Assembly: GCA_012934845.2 (NCBI GenBank)
Contig: WNNJ02000771.1
Coordinates: forward strand, 1 to 64,000
Source of the DNA: Pomphorhynchus laevis
Taxonomy: Eukaryota > Acanthocephala > Palaeacanthocephala > Echinorhynchida > Pomphorhynchidae
Reading direction: 5' to 3'
Length of the DNA stretch: 64,000 nt
Shown piece by piece: positions 38,990 through 53,900 of this stretch (position 1 is its first letter; the number at the start of each line of letters is the position of its first letter). The notes beneath the pieces were generated by a model. It worked only from the letters and a program-made list of their open reading frames with translations, was not told where the DNA came from and did not search any database. A program made the position numbers and the translations under genes.

Positions 38990-41900
38990 ACTACACAATT
39001 ACATTAAGGTAGTATGTCCAATATATAACATTAAATATTAAAAATATAAATGGAAAAACGAAGGCGGATATCTTATCAACATGTGCGGCTTGATCGCGAT
39101 TCTGCATTGTTAAAGCTGTGGCGGTATTTGTCTTGCCTAAATCCGATGACAGCTTCTTAATCTTTCCACTACTATTTTGATTAGATAAGTATTGAGGAAT
39201 TTTAGAATTCACCGTTAACTGCAGTTCTGTCTCGGTTGTACTTGAATTAGGTAAGGTGGATTTTGTTACTTTTTGTCTGTTTAATGGTGAATGTGATGTA
39301 GCCAGCTTGGTTCCAACAATCTAAATTTTCTTGACAGTTCATATATTTAAACCCAATATACCTTGTCGCACGACAAATTGCCATTCTTAAATATTTGCAC
39401 GATTCCTCCAGATTTTATAGTTTTGGATCTGTGCTGCTTCTAAAAGTCATTGAGTTATATGAAAAATTCCATATGTGTTGATTATTTTCACGTTTGAAAA
39501 TTTTAATTATTCATTTTTATAAAATAAAGAATTGAATATCGTAATGTGTTGTATACTGAGATTATTATTTACGAATTTATTTGCAATATCATTTATCAAT
39601 ACGATCTGCATGCTTAGCCACTAGTCTATATAATTTAATCATCTAGCTGAGTCTAGGTCATCCGCGATAATCTTGGAGTAAAGTCGCTTTACGTAGAAGG
39701 AAGTCAGTTGAGGTGGCTAGGCCATGTTTTGAGAATGGCTATAGAGTGTCTTACTGGTAAAATGTTTCAGGAAGTCGTATATGTCGCATAAGTAAAGTTA
39801 CTACTTTTAAAATATCTTGAGAGATAAAATAAATACAAATATAATTGATTAAACTCTATATCAGCTTCATCTTAAAAATAAATTAAGAGATAATATAATT
39901 ACAATCAATTATCGACATAAAAATTGCTTGCGCGAAGACTCGATAGAAGATAATGGTAAGATATAAGCCGTCCTGCCTAAAGCGTTACTGAAACGGTCCA
40001 GCTGTGGTCTACAAGAAATGTATATGTGTAAAATCATCTGAGCCTCGCTTAACTGTTTAATGCGGATGCCGAAATAAAATGATCAAATTCGTAAAATTCA
40101 AACGCATCGCCTATTATTGAGGTAATACGTGATATTGAATATTATCCGCATCCAGACACCGAATTTCAATGGAAATCGATTTTTTGATTGCTCCTAAATG
40201 CTCAGTTAGAAATACGAATGGTCAATGCAAACGTCAACGAATTAAGGCTGGTAAAGTAGCACTCATAGCCAAGACTCTCGAATTACGACTATTGAATGAA
40301 AATAGATTTACTAATAGATTTACCTCCGAAAATAATTTAGTAAATTGTTCCCAGAGGACGCAAGAGATGTCAAGCGTACATATCAAAGGTTAATAAAAAG
40401 GAAAATATGTTTATTGTAAATTATGTCATCTTTACGATATAAGGTAAAAGTAGTTTTAATTAATGTTAAGTTAATGTTCATATCTAAATACATACCTTCA
40501 TTAAACGAAGGTATTTATCTCTAGTTTTAAGAAAAATAATTTAAATATTTATTATTTTATTGTAATTTTTCTTTATATTTTTGTATTTTAATTATTTAAA
40601 TTTATAAAATTGCAAGGCCCAACCAATCCAAGAATACCTCATTGAAAAATGTTTGTTGCCGTCGTTGTTCCGCTCTCCATGCTAGAACGTTAACAAGCAC
40701 ATATTCAAGTAATGCTAGGAACGCAAATACAAGACACATTAGCATCCACACATCAATAGCTTTGATATATGAAACGCGTGGTAATTGCCCGCGAATACCT
40801 GAAATTTAATTTTTGTTGAATTTTAAAATAAAATCATGTATACCTGAGCTTTGTGTAACAACTGCTACAACACTCATGAGACCCATCGAAATTCTGGCCG
40901 GAGCGGATCGGTAATCTACCCAGAATGACAGAAAGCACATAATTACTAGTAACATTGCAGGAATGTACACTTGCACAAAGTAGTAACCAAACAGACGTTT
41001 TAGATAGAGCTTGATCTCAAGACAAGAGTATGAACCTCAAATTCAAAATTAGCAAATTAAACTTCCAAGTTAGTGCTATCTAATCAATTATAGTAGACTA
41101 ATTTATAATATTTAATTTTATTAATTATTGGAGCTGGATCAATAAAAAATTAATTTACAAAAAATTACCAAGTAATTTTCTGAAGATGCTTACAGTATTT
41201 AGCTAAATATCAATAACAAGTATCCTCTTCTCTTTGATCCAGCTTCAATAATTATTTATCAATAATGGACCAGTATCAACTATTTAGAATTTTCAAATAA
41301 ATTATTTGAAAATTGCAGAGACAATTCTCTAGAGATAAATTTATATAAAAAATTGAAACTATAAATTAGTTTTTAAGTATAATGTTTTTAAGTAAAGAAC
41401 GCAGTAATTTATATAAAATTGGTCAATCTGCTACAACAAATAGGCCGATAAACTTACTTTATACCGTTAAACGTCTTAAAAGTAATCAATGCTGTTACTT
41501 AAGAGGATACAACAGTTATATTTATCAATAAAAGACCAACTGAAAGATCAGCCCTCCTTTTTTAGACGATACTAGCCCCACCTCGCTATCGCTTCGTTCC
41601 TGTCATACCCTCTTACTCCACGTTCCTAATTACTCCAACAACTATGGTCTCCGATCCATCCTCGTAGCCGCCTCACTCGCCTGGAATCAACTCCCTCTAG
41701 ACGTCCGTCGCGTTCCCTCATTTATTGCATTCAAACACCTCCTCCGTTCACACCTTCTCGACACATAATTTACATTTTTGTTTTGTTGTGGTCATGTAAG
41801 CGTGCGCTGGCACGCATTTGTCACGTTAAAATAAATCCTTTTTTTTCAATAAGCTGATTTTTTTTCAGAACGAGATCAATATGGGAGTTGAACTTCAATT

Positions 41901-44900
41901 TAAAACTGTGATTTGTTTAGAAAAATTAGTAAAATGTAAAAGTAATTTTAAAAGCAATGCTTAAAGACACAAAGAATATAATTTGAAAAGAATAAGATAG
42001 ACGAACTCAAATCAATAAGATAAAGACAATTTTTGATAATTAAATAATTTTTATTTTTTAAAGACCATGTGTCTTAAAATGTAGAATTTCTTAAAAATAG
42101 GTATATCAAATTGTGGATAATTACATTTCATCCATCACGCATGGGCTAAAACTAATGTATTATTTGTATTAGAATAAGATACTAGATAGTTTTATCAGAG
42201 GAAATACATCATTAGCATGTATTTGGCCCCGCTGCTATGTTGGGTAGAGGAGTTAGGGGCCGAAACCTGATAGCATAGCAGTTCCTCCTGATGACCTCTA
42301 ATTCTTATTCTGATATAACGTCTGTTATTTATTAGTCAATTCATAAAAATGACCTTTATTTTAAATTTTATTTTTTATTTTTTATTTTTTTTTATTTTAA
42401 ATTGATTTAAATTATAAAAAATCTAAAAACAATTATTAATTTTATTATTTAATTATTAAATTTTGATTTAGCATTATTATGTTTTGTTTATTTTATAATT
42501 ATATTAAATACGTAGACTCAGTTAGCTGATTTGATTAATAAGAATACCGATGTTTTAAAAAGCGTAACAAGCAGTTAAGTGAATTATGCATTTTGTATCA
42601 TATAATTATATAAAATATAGAATTTATAAATAATTATAAAAAATATACAATTTTAATTCTATAAAATCTTATATAATTTGTTATTATTTATCTTTATTTA
42701 AATATCGTATAAAATACGTAGACTCAGTTATCTGATCTGATTTGTTCTACTGACAAGTTATTATTGACCTGTTATCTTTTTATCCCGTTAATATAACCTC
42801 TGTCAGAAATACTGAAACTATGTATTCTTGACACGAATGTTTTTCTGCTAATTTTCAACCAAATGTTTAATAGACTTTCCTTTTCCTATAATTTTACAAA
42901 TAAAAAAAATATCATTAAAAATTTATTTAAACTCTTAAGTCGCAAATTTTTATGGATGGATAATAAATAATATACTTTGCATTAGAATAAGATACTAGAT
43001 AGTTATTTCAGAGGAAATACATCATTAGCATGTATTTGGCCCCGCTGCTATGTTGGGTAGAGGAGTTAGGAGCCGACACCGGATAGCATAGCAGTTCCTC
43101 CTGATAGCCTCTAATTCTTATTCTGATACAACGTCTGTTATTTATTAGTCAATTCATAAAAATGACGTTTATTTTAAATTTCAATTATTTTAACTTGATT
43201 TAAATAATTAAAAATCTAAAAACAAATATTAATTTTATTATTTAATTATTAAATTTTGATTTAGCATTATTATGTTTTGTTTATTTTATAATTATATTAA
43301 ATACGTAGACTCAGTTAGCTGATTTGATTAATAAGAATACCGATGTTTTAAAAAGCGTAACAAGCAGTTGATATTGATATCAGTTAAGTGAATTATGCAT
43401 TTTGTATCATATAATTTCAAAATAAAAAATTTAATCTTTAGATTTTCTAAAATTTAGATTAACAAAATTAAATTTAATGATTCGATTAATTGATAATATA
43501 CGATGTGTTAGAATTAATTTTCATCTGGATGAACTGCTATGATATGAGTTTTCGGACTATTAAAATAATACTTTAAAAAGATAATATTTTTGTAAAAAGA
43601 ATTTTCACTAAAATTGGTGGCTACTCTCAAATGAGTACATTAATTTTAAGTTCTTTATCACATGCCTTTAGGCAACTTGTTCGATGACTTTTCATACTGG
43701 CTGAACACATACTGGTCGATATAATGCTTATTTTTGTATGCAGCCATTTAATAGGAAATGCATAGACCCTTTTAGCCTATCTGCTATTTTCCGTATTTAT
43801 TAAAGCCCTCCTCAAACATGACAATTTTTATGGTGCCAGTGTCGGCCAATATTGATGAACAGAATCAGCTGTGTTCAATCTCCTGAATTCTTTCTTCACA
43901 CTTCAGCGCTTTCGTCAAGATAGGCTTACCAAATAAACAATTGTTTATTAATTTTTATTTAATTAATTAAATCAATTTAAATCTTAAAAATTTTATAAAA
44001 CAAATTGATCAAACTTTTTATAAATGAAAATCTTATTATAATTTTATATGTGTATATGGAATTTATGAAACTTCAAAAGCAAATGGACACTTATTTAAAA
44101 ATTATTAGCTTATTAATTTTTGAGTAATTTATATTTTATCAAATGCTTAATACAAAAGTCTTTATAAGATATTAATAAGATATTGCGGTATTTTAAGGTG
44201 TGTTTTGCATTATCACTTACCCGTGGACGTTATTCGCTCACATCTGACTGTTTGATATTGCTCCATCAAAAAATCTGGCATTTCTATAGATGAAATTCCT
44301 ACAGGAGATTCAGTTGTTGACCACTCAAATTGAATATCATCCAATGTATATCCATCTGAGCTTTGAAAATTTGATTTTTATAACAAATTAAAATTTAGAA
44401 AAAATATACGAAATGCCAAATCTGATACTTTTATCAAATTTAAATTAACTGTATCTTCATAATTACTAAAATATAATTTTTAATTATGAATTAAGAATTA
44501 TTAATTAATAATTAATTTTATTATTTTATTATTTAATTTTATAATTATTAATTATATAATTAATGTTTTGATTTTGTCATTTTCACTATAGCAGAAAACT
44601 TAAATAGTACCGACTGCATAATATTTGTAATCCCGTATATCTATTATTATTTTAATAATATAATTTTGTTGGACAATAAATTTATAAAATAATACAATAT
44701 GCTTTCCGCAAATTGGCCAATTATTTATCATTGGGCTCTAAATCATCTACAATAATTTAATATGTTCCTGCAATTTCTTTACGGATGAACGAGGAGCTCG
44801 CAGGCAGGTTGAAGCAGCACGAGCTAGAGAAAATGAAATTTTACTATACGATTTAAAACTTTGCTATATGGTGTATGAACGCTTACAAGAGAGTTTAGTC

Positions 44901-47900
44901 GCAATTCAGTACATTGCGCGCTTCACAGCTTAGGCCTTCAGAAGTATAAAAACTAATGGACAAAATATTGCTTCTTCAATAATACGATATCGAGTATGGA
45001 TTTAAATGAATTTAAATGAATTTTATTTATTTTTTTTGACGACTACCTTTACATTTGATACTTTATTTCCATTTCTGTGCAAGCGTACATTAAAGAAATT
45101 TATCGGGAATTCAGACGAGTAAGTAAATGTTAGTGCACGTTCATTCATATGATTTAGAAATTTATACAGAAAAGCTTCATCTGCATTTCATAACATGAAA
45201 TGAATATACATAATTTGACGCTATAATGAATGTTTTGACAATAATTATTAATAATATTATTAATAATATATTATATTAATATCTCTACGCGTCGGAATCC
45301 GGTGCAGAATGGCATTTATCGCCGCGAACAAACAGCATACTGACATTTTAATAATATCGGGACTCATTTGCGGGTAACCCCGAATTGATTATTACTTAAA
45401 GCTAACAGGAAAGACTACGACGAATTACCGGACTTTGTAAAAGAGGGAATAAGCGTGCACTTTGTTGATCATTATTCTGACATCTATAGGCTTGTATTTT
45501 AATGTTTAGTTTTGAATTGTTTTGCTGTCTATTGTAAACCACTTTCGAATAAAATAATAAATTGATTATTATTAGAATAAAAATATTTAGTTTTTAAATT
45601 TATAACACGATATTATTATTTTATTTCACGATCTTATTCTAATATTCTTCCAATAATTTCAATACTTGCTTGGAATTATGGAATTAAGATAAGATAAGAT
45701 ACTAGCTAATCAATTAGCACATGTTTGACCCCGCCGCTATGTTGGGTCGAGAAATAGGGGCGAAACCTTATAGCATAACAGCTCATCATGATGACATCTA
45801 ATATTTATTCTAATACAACGTCTGTTATTTATTAGTCAATTCATAAAAAATTATTTTTATTTTAAATTTCAATTTTAAATTTTAACTTGTAAGTTATATA
45901 AAATCTTATATAATTATTTATTATTATTTAATTATTTATTATTTAATCATTTTATTTTTATTTATCGTTATGCTAAATTTTTAAATAAATTAAATTATTT
46001 AAAAATAATTAGTTAATAATTAATTATTAATTAATAGTTATATATTATTAGTAAAAATTATTATTAATTAATAGTTATATATTATTATAATAAATAATTA
46101 TTAATTAATAGTTATTAATTATTAGTAATAAATAATTATTAATTTAATAATTATTAATTTAAGCGCTTGATTTAGCTTCAGCCTTTGATGTCGTTGACCA
46201 TCAAATTCTCCATGCATGTCTTCGTCACCGATACGGTTTCTCATCTAGTGTTATCAAATGGTTCCAATCATATCTAACTGGTAGATCTTTTAGTGTTGAA
46301 TCTAATTCAACTTTATCATCTACTTATCAAATCACTCACGGCGTACCTCAAGGTTCTGTTCTTGGACCTCTACTATTCACACTTCTTCTTGGCGACCTAA
46401 CATATATAGCCTCTCTTATGATTTTCATTTAATTCAATATGCAGACGACATCGTGCTGTATGCAGACTGTGATCCTTCTTCCGTTAATGACCTTGCAGAC
46501 ATTGCTTTTGATTGTCTAAATCATCTTTGTAGACATTTGACATTATTACGTTTAGTAATAAATACAAATAAATCTACCTTTATGTGGATAATACTTCACT
46601 CTTTGTCTGATCCGAACATTTCAATCAAAATTTCTGACTATACTTTACCGGTAGTCACTTCTATGACTATTCTCGGAATTTCATTTGATTCCCACTTGTC
46701 ATTTCTTCCTTTCATCAGACACAAAGCTCAATGCTGTTTTCGTATCTTCAGGGACATTAGGCAAGTAAAACATCATCTCGACACTCTCACTACGGTGAAA
46801 TTAGTGAATTCTCTTCTGATTTCCAAACTTGATTATTCTGTCAATCTTTTTATTAATTATCTGAACTCATCGCTCTAATCTTTGCAAAGTATTCTAAATT
46901 CGGCCGTTAGAGTTATTTTTCGCTTAAGGAAATTCGATCACATATCGGGTTATTCTAATTCGCTGTCTTGGCTAGACATCACAAACCGCATAAGGTTTAA
47001 TCTAGCATGCTTTACGTGGAATATCATAAATTCCAACGATCCTTCACAGCTCATCTTACCTACATTATCCAGTAAATTCACAACTTCTATTTCGCTTCGC
47101 AGTCATTCTACAAGATTATATGTTCCACGTCATTATTAGCTCACCGCGCATCGATCATACTCGATTGCAGGGCCTAAACTGTGGAACAATCTTCCCTCAA
47201 ATGTCACTGCATCATCTTCATTGCACAATTTAAAAAATGTTTATTTACATTTCTACGAAATCCTAATTTATAATTTCTTTGTCGTTTTAGTGGGCTTGTA
47301 AGTGACTTATAGTCACATTTGCCACTTCAAAAATCTTTTCTTCTTCTTAAACCATAATATAGGATACTGTGCCTACTACCGAAGAAAATAAAACAATATT
47401 AAATCAAAAACTGTTAGAAAGAGAAGATTTTTGGATTAAAACGTTTAACTCTATGTACAAATTAGGATTGAATGACGTGGTACAAGGAATTGGCAGAAGT
47501 AGTAGAAAAAAAACCTTTTATTCTTCTAATTTATTTTTTTATTTTTTTCTTCTTATTTTTATTTTCTAAACAAGAGCGAAATCCTCGTATGCAAAGGGAG
47601 GTAGCACGGCCAAGCGTAAAGCCGATAACCCGCTTTAATATGCATAAACATTCGGCATAAGTTCGATTTTGCTGTTCGGACTGTCTGTTTCAGAACGATT
47701 ATCGTTTATAGACAAGAACACCCGAAACTGAGAAAATGAGGGTAACGAACGAACTTCTCTTCACGTCGACTACTATTATTTTATTAATTATTTTATTTTT
47801 ATTTATCATTATATTTAATTTATAAATAATTAAATATGCGTAGACTCAGTACAATTAAACAAAATATAAAGAAACATACAGATAAGGAAAGAAAGTTAGC

Positions 47901-50900
47901 ACTTAATTTTTCGGTTCTAGCTTTTGGAAGCGTAAGTAGTAGATGCATCATTTATGAAAAAATGCAGAAGCTGTCAGGTAAAAACTATTTTAATTTATTT
48001 AATCATATCAGGTTTATGGATGCTGTAAGCGTGTTCGTCTATCTTACTTTCATTTATATGACCGTATCCAATTATAGATATATCAGAGTCTAAATTCAGC
48101 GTAATGAATTTAAATAGATTGTCACCAAAGAAGTGCTTCTTCACTCAATCGTAGACAAATGAGTCTATTGAATTCTTTCTCGTTTTGCGTATAAATACTC
48201 TCTAAATCTGAACCAATATATTTTAGTATTGGTTAATACTAAAATAGCCACAATTGATTATTCTGCTCCTAAGATAAAACAGTCTCGGAATATATCTGTC
48301 TTGTGGTTTTGGGGAGGTAGATAACATTGATGTAAAATTCAAAATAGATGATTTTGTTACAGTTTAAGGAAACCTAAGTATGGATCAATCATTTATGAGA
48401 AATTGCTGAAGCTGTCAGGTAAAAAAATATTTTAATTTATCTAATCGTATCCGTTTTATGGATCCTGTAAGTGTGGTAACACTTGTAGGATCCATAGTCT
48501 ATGGTAACATGGACTCAGTTACCTGATCTGATTGATTAATTATTAATTAAAAATACCATATTTATTATATTCGAGCTTACAACTTCCTATGTTGATTAAA
48601 CAAGTCTGATTGTCAAGAGGAAACTTTTGTAACTTCATTGGACAGTCTAGCTTAAGAAGCAACCTAAATGTTAACAATTTTACAGTTTGAAAAGTAAATA
48701 TTTTACAATTTTTACCATTTTTGAAAAGTAATTAATCTACATAAAATACACTTGTTAAGAATTAATAATATCAAATAATAAACAACTCATTTTAATTCAT
48801 TCAATCGATCTTACGTTTTCACGAAGAAATTTAAAATTGTACACTTGAAGAAATAAAATAAGTAAGTTATAAAAAATTACAATGTAAAAATATAATTATA
48901 AATATTACAATATAAATATCAGGAAATACTTGTCATATATGTAAGATCTGAATTGAATTAATAATAACTAAATCTTATTTTAACAATTTAATTAAATTAA
49001 ATCCAATTAGCATTTAATTATTTAAATTTACAAAAAAATATTTTAATCAAATTTTAAATAATAAATAACTAAATAATTATAACTTATTATCAAAATTTAA
49101 TAATTAAATAATAAATAATTATATATAATTATATAAGATTTTATATAACTTATATCAAGTTTAAATTTAAAATTGAAATTTAAAATAAAAGTCATTTTTA
49201 TAAATTGACTTATAAATAACAGACGTTGTATCATAATAAGGATTAGAGGTCATCAGGAGGAACTGTCTATAGTAAATAATTGTTATAAGATATTATATAA
49301 TTTATATTAAGTCAAAATAAAAAATTGAAATTTAAAATAAAAATAATTTTTTTATGAATTGACTAATAAATAACATACGTTGTATCAGACGTCCTGAGTT
49401 AAAATCCGATCAGCATCAGTGTACGGAGTAAGCAAATAATAAGAGTCGAAACGTGGATGAACTCGAAGCTTTAATCTACAAAATGTCAAGACACTCAAAG
49501 TTTCGCAGAAATTCGAGTTTATGTGAAAATTCAGAAGATGGCCACCGCTCAAGCATTGCTGAATTATAATCGTTTGTGTTTTATTTTAGAACCATATATA
49601 GTAGAATTGAATAAGACGTTGTATCAGAATAAGGATTATACGTCATCAGGAGAAACTGCTATGCTATCAGGTTTCGGCCCCGAACTCATCTACCCAACAT
49701 AGCAGCGGGGCCAAATACATGCTAATGATGTATTTCCTCTGATAAAACTATCTAGTATCTTATTCTAATACAAAGTATACTATATTTACAAGGTAAATCT
49801 TATTGTTATAAAATTTCATATAATTTATATCAAGATGAATTATAAACTGAAATTAAAAAATATTAAAAAGAGACAAAGTTACTTAATACATTCCATCTAT
49901 TCAATCAATGAATATTAAATATTAATTATTAAATATTATGAATTGAATAATAAATAACAGACGATGTATAAGAATAAGGATGAGATATCATCAGGAAAAG
50001 AAGTGTTATGCTATTAGGCTTCGGCCCTTATTCCTCGACCCAGCATAGCAGCGGGGCCAAACACGTGCTAATGACGTATTTACTTGATGAAATTTGTTTA
50101 TCTAGTATTATATTATAATACAAAGTATATTATTTATTATCCATATAATAAACAATATAAATAGTTTTTATTTTATTTTTTTATGCTAAGATCAGCTAAC
50201 TGAGTCCACATATTTCGCACTATAAATTTATCAAGGGATTTTATATAATGTGATTTATTTATTAAAGATTTTTTAAAATTTTATTTTAAAAAAGTTTTTA
50301 AATATTTAATATAATGTGATTTATATATTAAATATTTTTTAAAATTCAATTTTTATGAATTGATTAATAAATAGATGCAAAAGTTAATCAGATCAAAGGT
50401 TGAGTTAGTTATTATATATTGTCAAAGCTTTGGCCGCGGTAAGGCTTCGTCAGTGGCTTATTGTAAATATTTATAACCAAGAATGTTTTAACCAATTAAC
50501 TGATTAAAACAGTTAACCAGTTAACTAGTTAACTGGTAAAACATTATTGATTATAACTATTTACAACGAGCCACTGACGAAGCCTTAACGCGGCTAAAAC
50601 ATTGGCGATATAAAATAAATAACTCACCCTTTGATCTGATTAACTTTTGGATCTTAAGAACATGAAGCTGAGAGATAAGTGGACATTTAATTCTATTGAT
50701 TAATAAATAATATATGATGTGTGATGTATCAGATCTTATGATTAGAGGTCATCTAGGGAATAAATTATATACAAAGTTGAAAGAAGAAAAGACATCCGTC
50801 GCAGAACATTATTGTTGCTAAAACCAATATTTCGGTTTCCAAGCGAAACCATTTTTAAGGTAATCTACAAGGTAAAAACAAAACAAATTTGCAAATTTGA

Positions 50901-53900
50901 ACCCGACATTGGATGCGACGAAGGCGGATCAGGTCAATATCGACTAAGATATTTTTCAACAGAGTCAGAAAATTAGTTAGCGATCTTTATCTTCCTATCC
51001 GAATAATTCCATGCAGCAAACAAATTACCATAATTAAAAGAAGATTAACTGCACTTGAGTATTCTACCTTGGTCGGGCTTATTTGCGAATTAGCATGTCG
51101 GGATTGTGATGCTGTTTACATTGGTGAAACCGGTCGCTACCTAAAAGTCAGAATACGGGAACATAGAGCAGCAATTTGCACAACGGCTAATTATCATGTT
51201 TCTAACCGCGTAATTGCAACTGGACACTATAAATTTTGAGTTTTCATCAGTGCTCTCATTTGAACACGGCATCAGGCTGCGAAAAATAAACAAAGCAATA
51301 TTAATTAAACAATAAAACCCAGCAATGAACGGCAGCGATGGTCATACTTTGCTCACTTAAAATACCCTATACGTTACATAATTTCTAATGTTGTTTACCT
51401 TGTTGATTATCTTGAAAATTGTTTCGCTTGGAAACTGAAATATTGGTTTAAACAACAGCAATAATGTTCTGTCGGTGTGTGCCTTTTCTTCTTTTAGCAA
51501 TAATGTGGAACGACATCCTCGACTCTCTTTCAAATATATACGATGTTTATATACTTCGCATATAGTTTATATGCTCTTTATATACTAAGTTTACTGGAAA
51601 CTTTAAGGAAACAGGATACGAATCAGATCAGTTAAGTGATTCTACGCATTTTATACTATATATAAATCAAAATAAAAATAAATAATTATAAATAATAACC
51701 AATTCTATAAGATTTAATACGATTAATATATAAAATTTATTGTTAAAATTTAAAATAAAAATCAATTTTTATGAGTTGACTAATAAATATACGATGTTCG
51801 AATAAGGAATAGAGGTCATCTGAAGAATAAATTATATATTATTTATACGAATTATATATTATAATTATAAATATTTTATATTATATATTATATAGCTTAT
51901 ATGCTGTTTATAAAATAAGTTGACTGAAAATTTTAAAGGCACGAAGTTTATTTTTCTTATGGGCATATCGTATTTTTCGTAAATAGGCACCGCAGCAAAA
52001 GGTGGAATTCTAATTAGACTAACAATTTTCTAATCTGAATGAAAACACAACACGATAACACACCAGATTTTATTTAAAAGATTAAGCTTTTTAAAAGTTT
52101 ATTGAAGATTTGATAAAGATTATTAAATATTATATAAAGATTTAATAATTGAATATTAAATTCATATGTTGATTTTCCATTTTTTTCAGTTGTTCGTTTT
52201 TCCATTTTCTTACTGGAAAATAAAACGTTTTAATGCTCTTAGTTTCAGTTATAAGGAAACTTTAACATACCTTTGACTATAGAGTACCTGTCCATCTTTG
52301 TAGATTCGAGTCAAGCGATTAGGAACCGTAATATCGGAACGTTTACCTTCCTTTGCATTTCGAAAATAGGAATCTGGCATCCAAATCCGATCAATTAAAT
52401 CATAGTGTAATACAATGGGACTATCAACCGCGTGGTTTGTGTGATCATATCGAAGACGAGGGTCAATCCAAATTTGTCGAAAGTATAGATCAATATTATA
52501 GTCCTATGAAAAATTGAGAAATGATGAAAAATAAATTAATGACATATTAGTGACATAATGTTGACAAAATCATTTGTGATTGTAATAATTGTCTTTAAGT
52601 TTGTTTCAAATTCTTAACATTAAATAAACATTAAACCACAGTAGTTCAAAACTGATAAATGTATCAAGAATAGTATCAATACCTGTGAGGATAATGTCGC
52701 ACCACAACCAGAAGAATTTCAGCTCACGGATGCAATCAAGTACAGTTAAAAACATTTATTGCAAGTGACAGCATGAAACCAGTGATCCGGATAGCGGATA
52801 ACACAACAGTGATCCGGATAACACGAATAGATCGTTAAAATACGATCCCCTACTAAAAGGAATATACAGAAATGTATATCTACCCCACAGGAGCAGCCAG
52901 CCTAGTGAATGTAGAGTCGAATCGCATACAGACGTCCTGAGTTCAAATCCGATCAGCATCAGTGTACGGAGTAAGCAGATAATAAGGGTCGAAACGTGAA
53001 ATGTAGGTCTGGGTAAGCAGCTGATGATACCCACCCAGACTGATTAGTAGCGTCCTGATGTATTAAAAATAAGATCAATACCTGTAAGGATAATATCGTG
53101 CCACAATTGGAAATAAATTTATAAATATTATAAACATATATATGCTATAATAACTATAATGTGGGTAATCGAAATTAATACTGGCATAAAACACTATTTC
53201 AGTATTAATTCTACAAAAGAATTTTTAGAATAGACAAAAGGAATAAATTTTCAAAATATAAATACATACGATTTTAGTACGCTTTATACAAATCTAGATT
53301 TAGTAGATATTAAAGAAGCGTTAGTAAAATTAATTAATCTTATATTCGGAAAAAGATATACATATATATGTTATAATAATTATAACGCCTATCTAACAAA
53401 AATTAAATCATCAAATAAATATAAATATATAAATACAATTGAATTAATAGAATCCTTAAATATTTTGATAAATCAAAATTATTATAATTAAAATTAATTA
53501 TTATTATTAAATCAAAATTATCAAAATCTATATTTAGACAAGTAAAAGGTGTTCCAATGGGTGGTAATAGTAGCCCAATAATAGCTGACATATTTAATAG
53601 CTTTATAGAATATGAATTTGTTAATAACTGTTTAAAAAATAAATCCAAATTATAAAAGATATGAAATATATGTTTCGATACATTGATGATATAATAAAAT
53701 ATATAAATCAACACAATAATATAAAGAATAAATTTAAACTCTTAAGTGGCAAATTTTTATGGATGGATAATAAATAATATACTTTGTATTAGAATAAGAT
53801 ACTAGATAGTTTTATCAGAGGAAATACATCATTAGCAAATATTTGGCCCCGCTGCTATGTTGGGTCGAGGAGTTATTGGCCGAAACCTGATAGCACAACA

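Noticed and set aside
40632-40637. Reading through the exon 7 donor to the TAA at about 40600
   Set aside because: It would lose M4; the GTATTC donor joins in phase to an exon with a clear M4.
42202-42294. HDV-like ribozyme in the PLE tail
   Set aside because: The two crossing helices resemble P1 and P2, but there is no room for P4 and no P1.1 or J4/2 signature.
44356-44370. Acceptor caaag for channel exon 5
   Set aside because: It would shift the frame relative to exon 4; ctcag five bases on gives the conserved SYGYTLDD.
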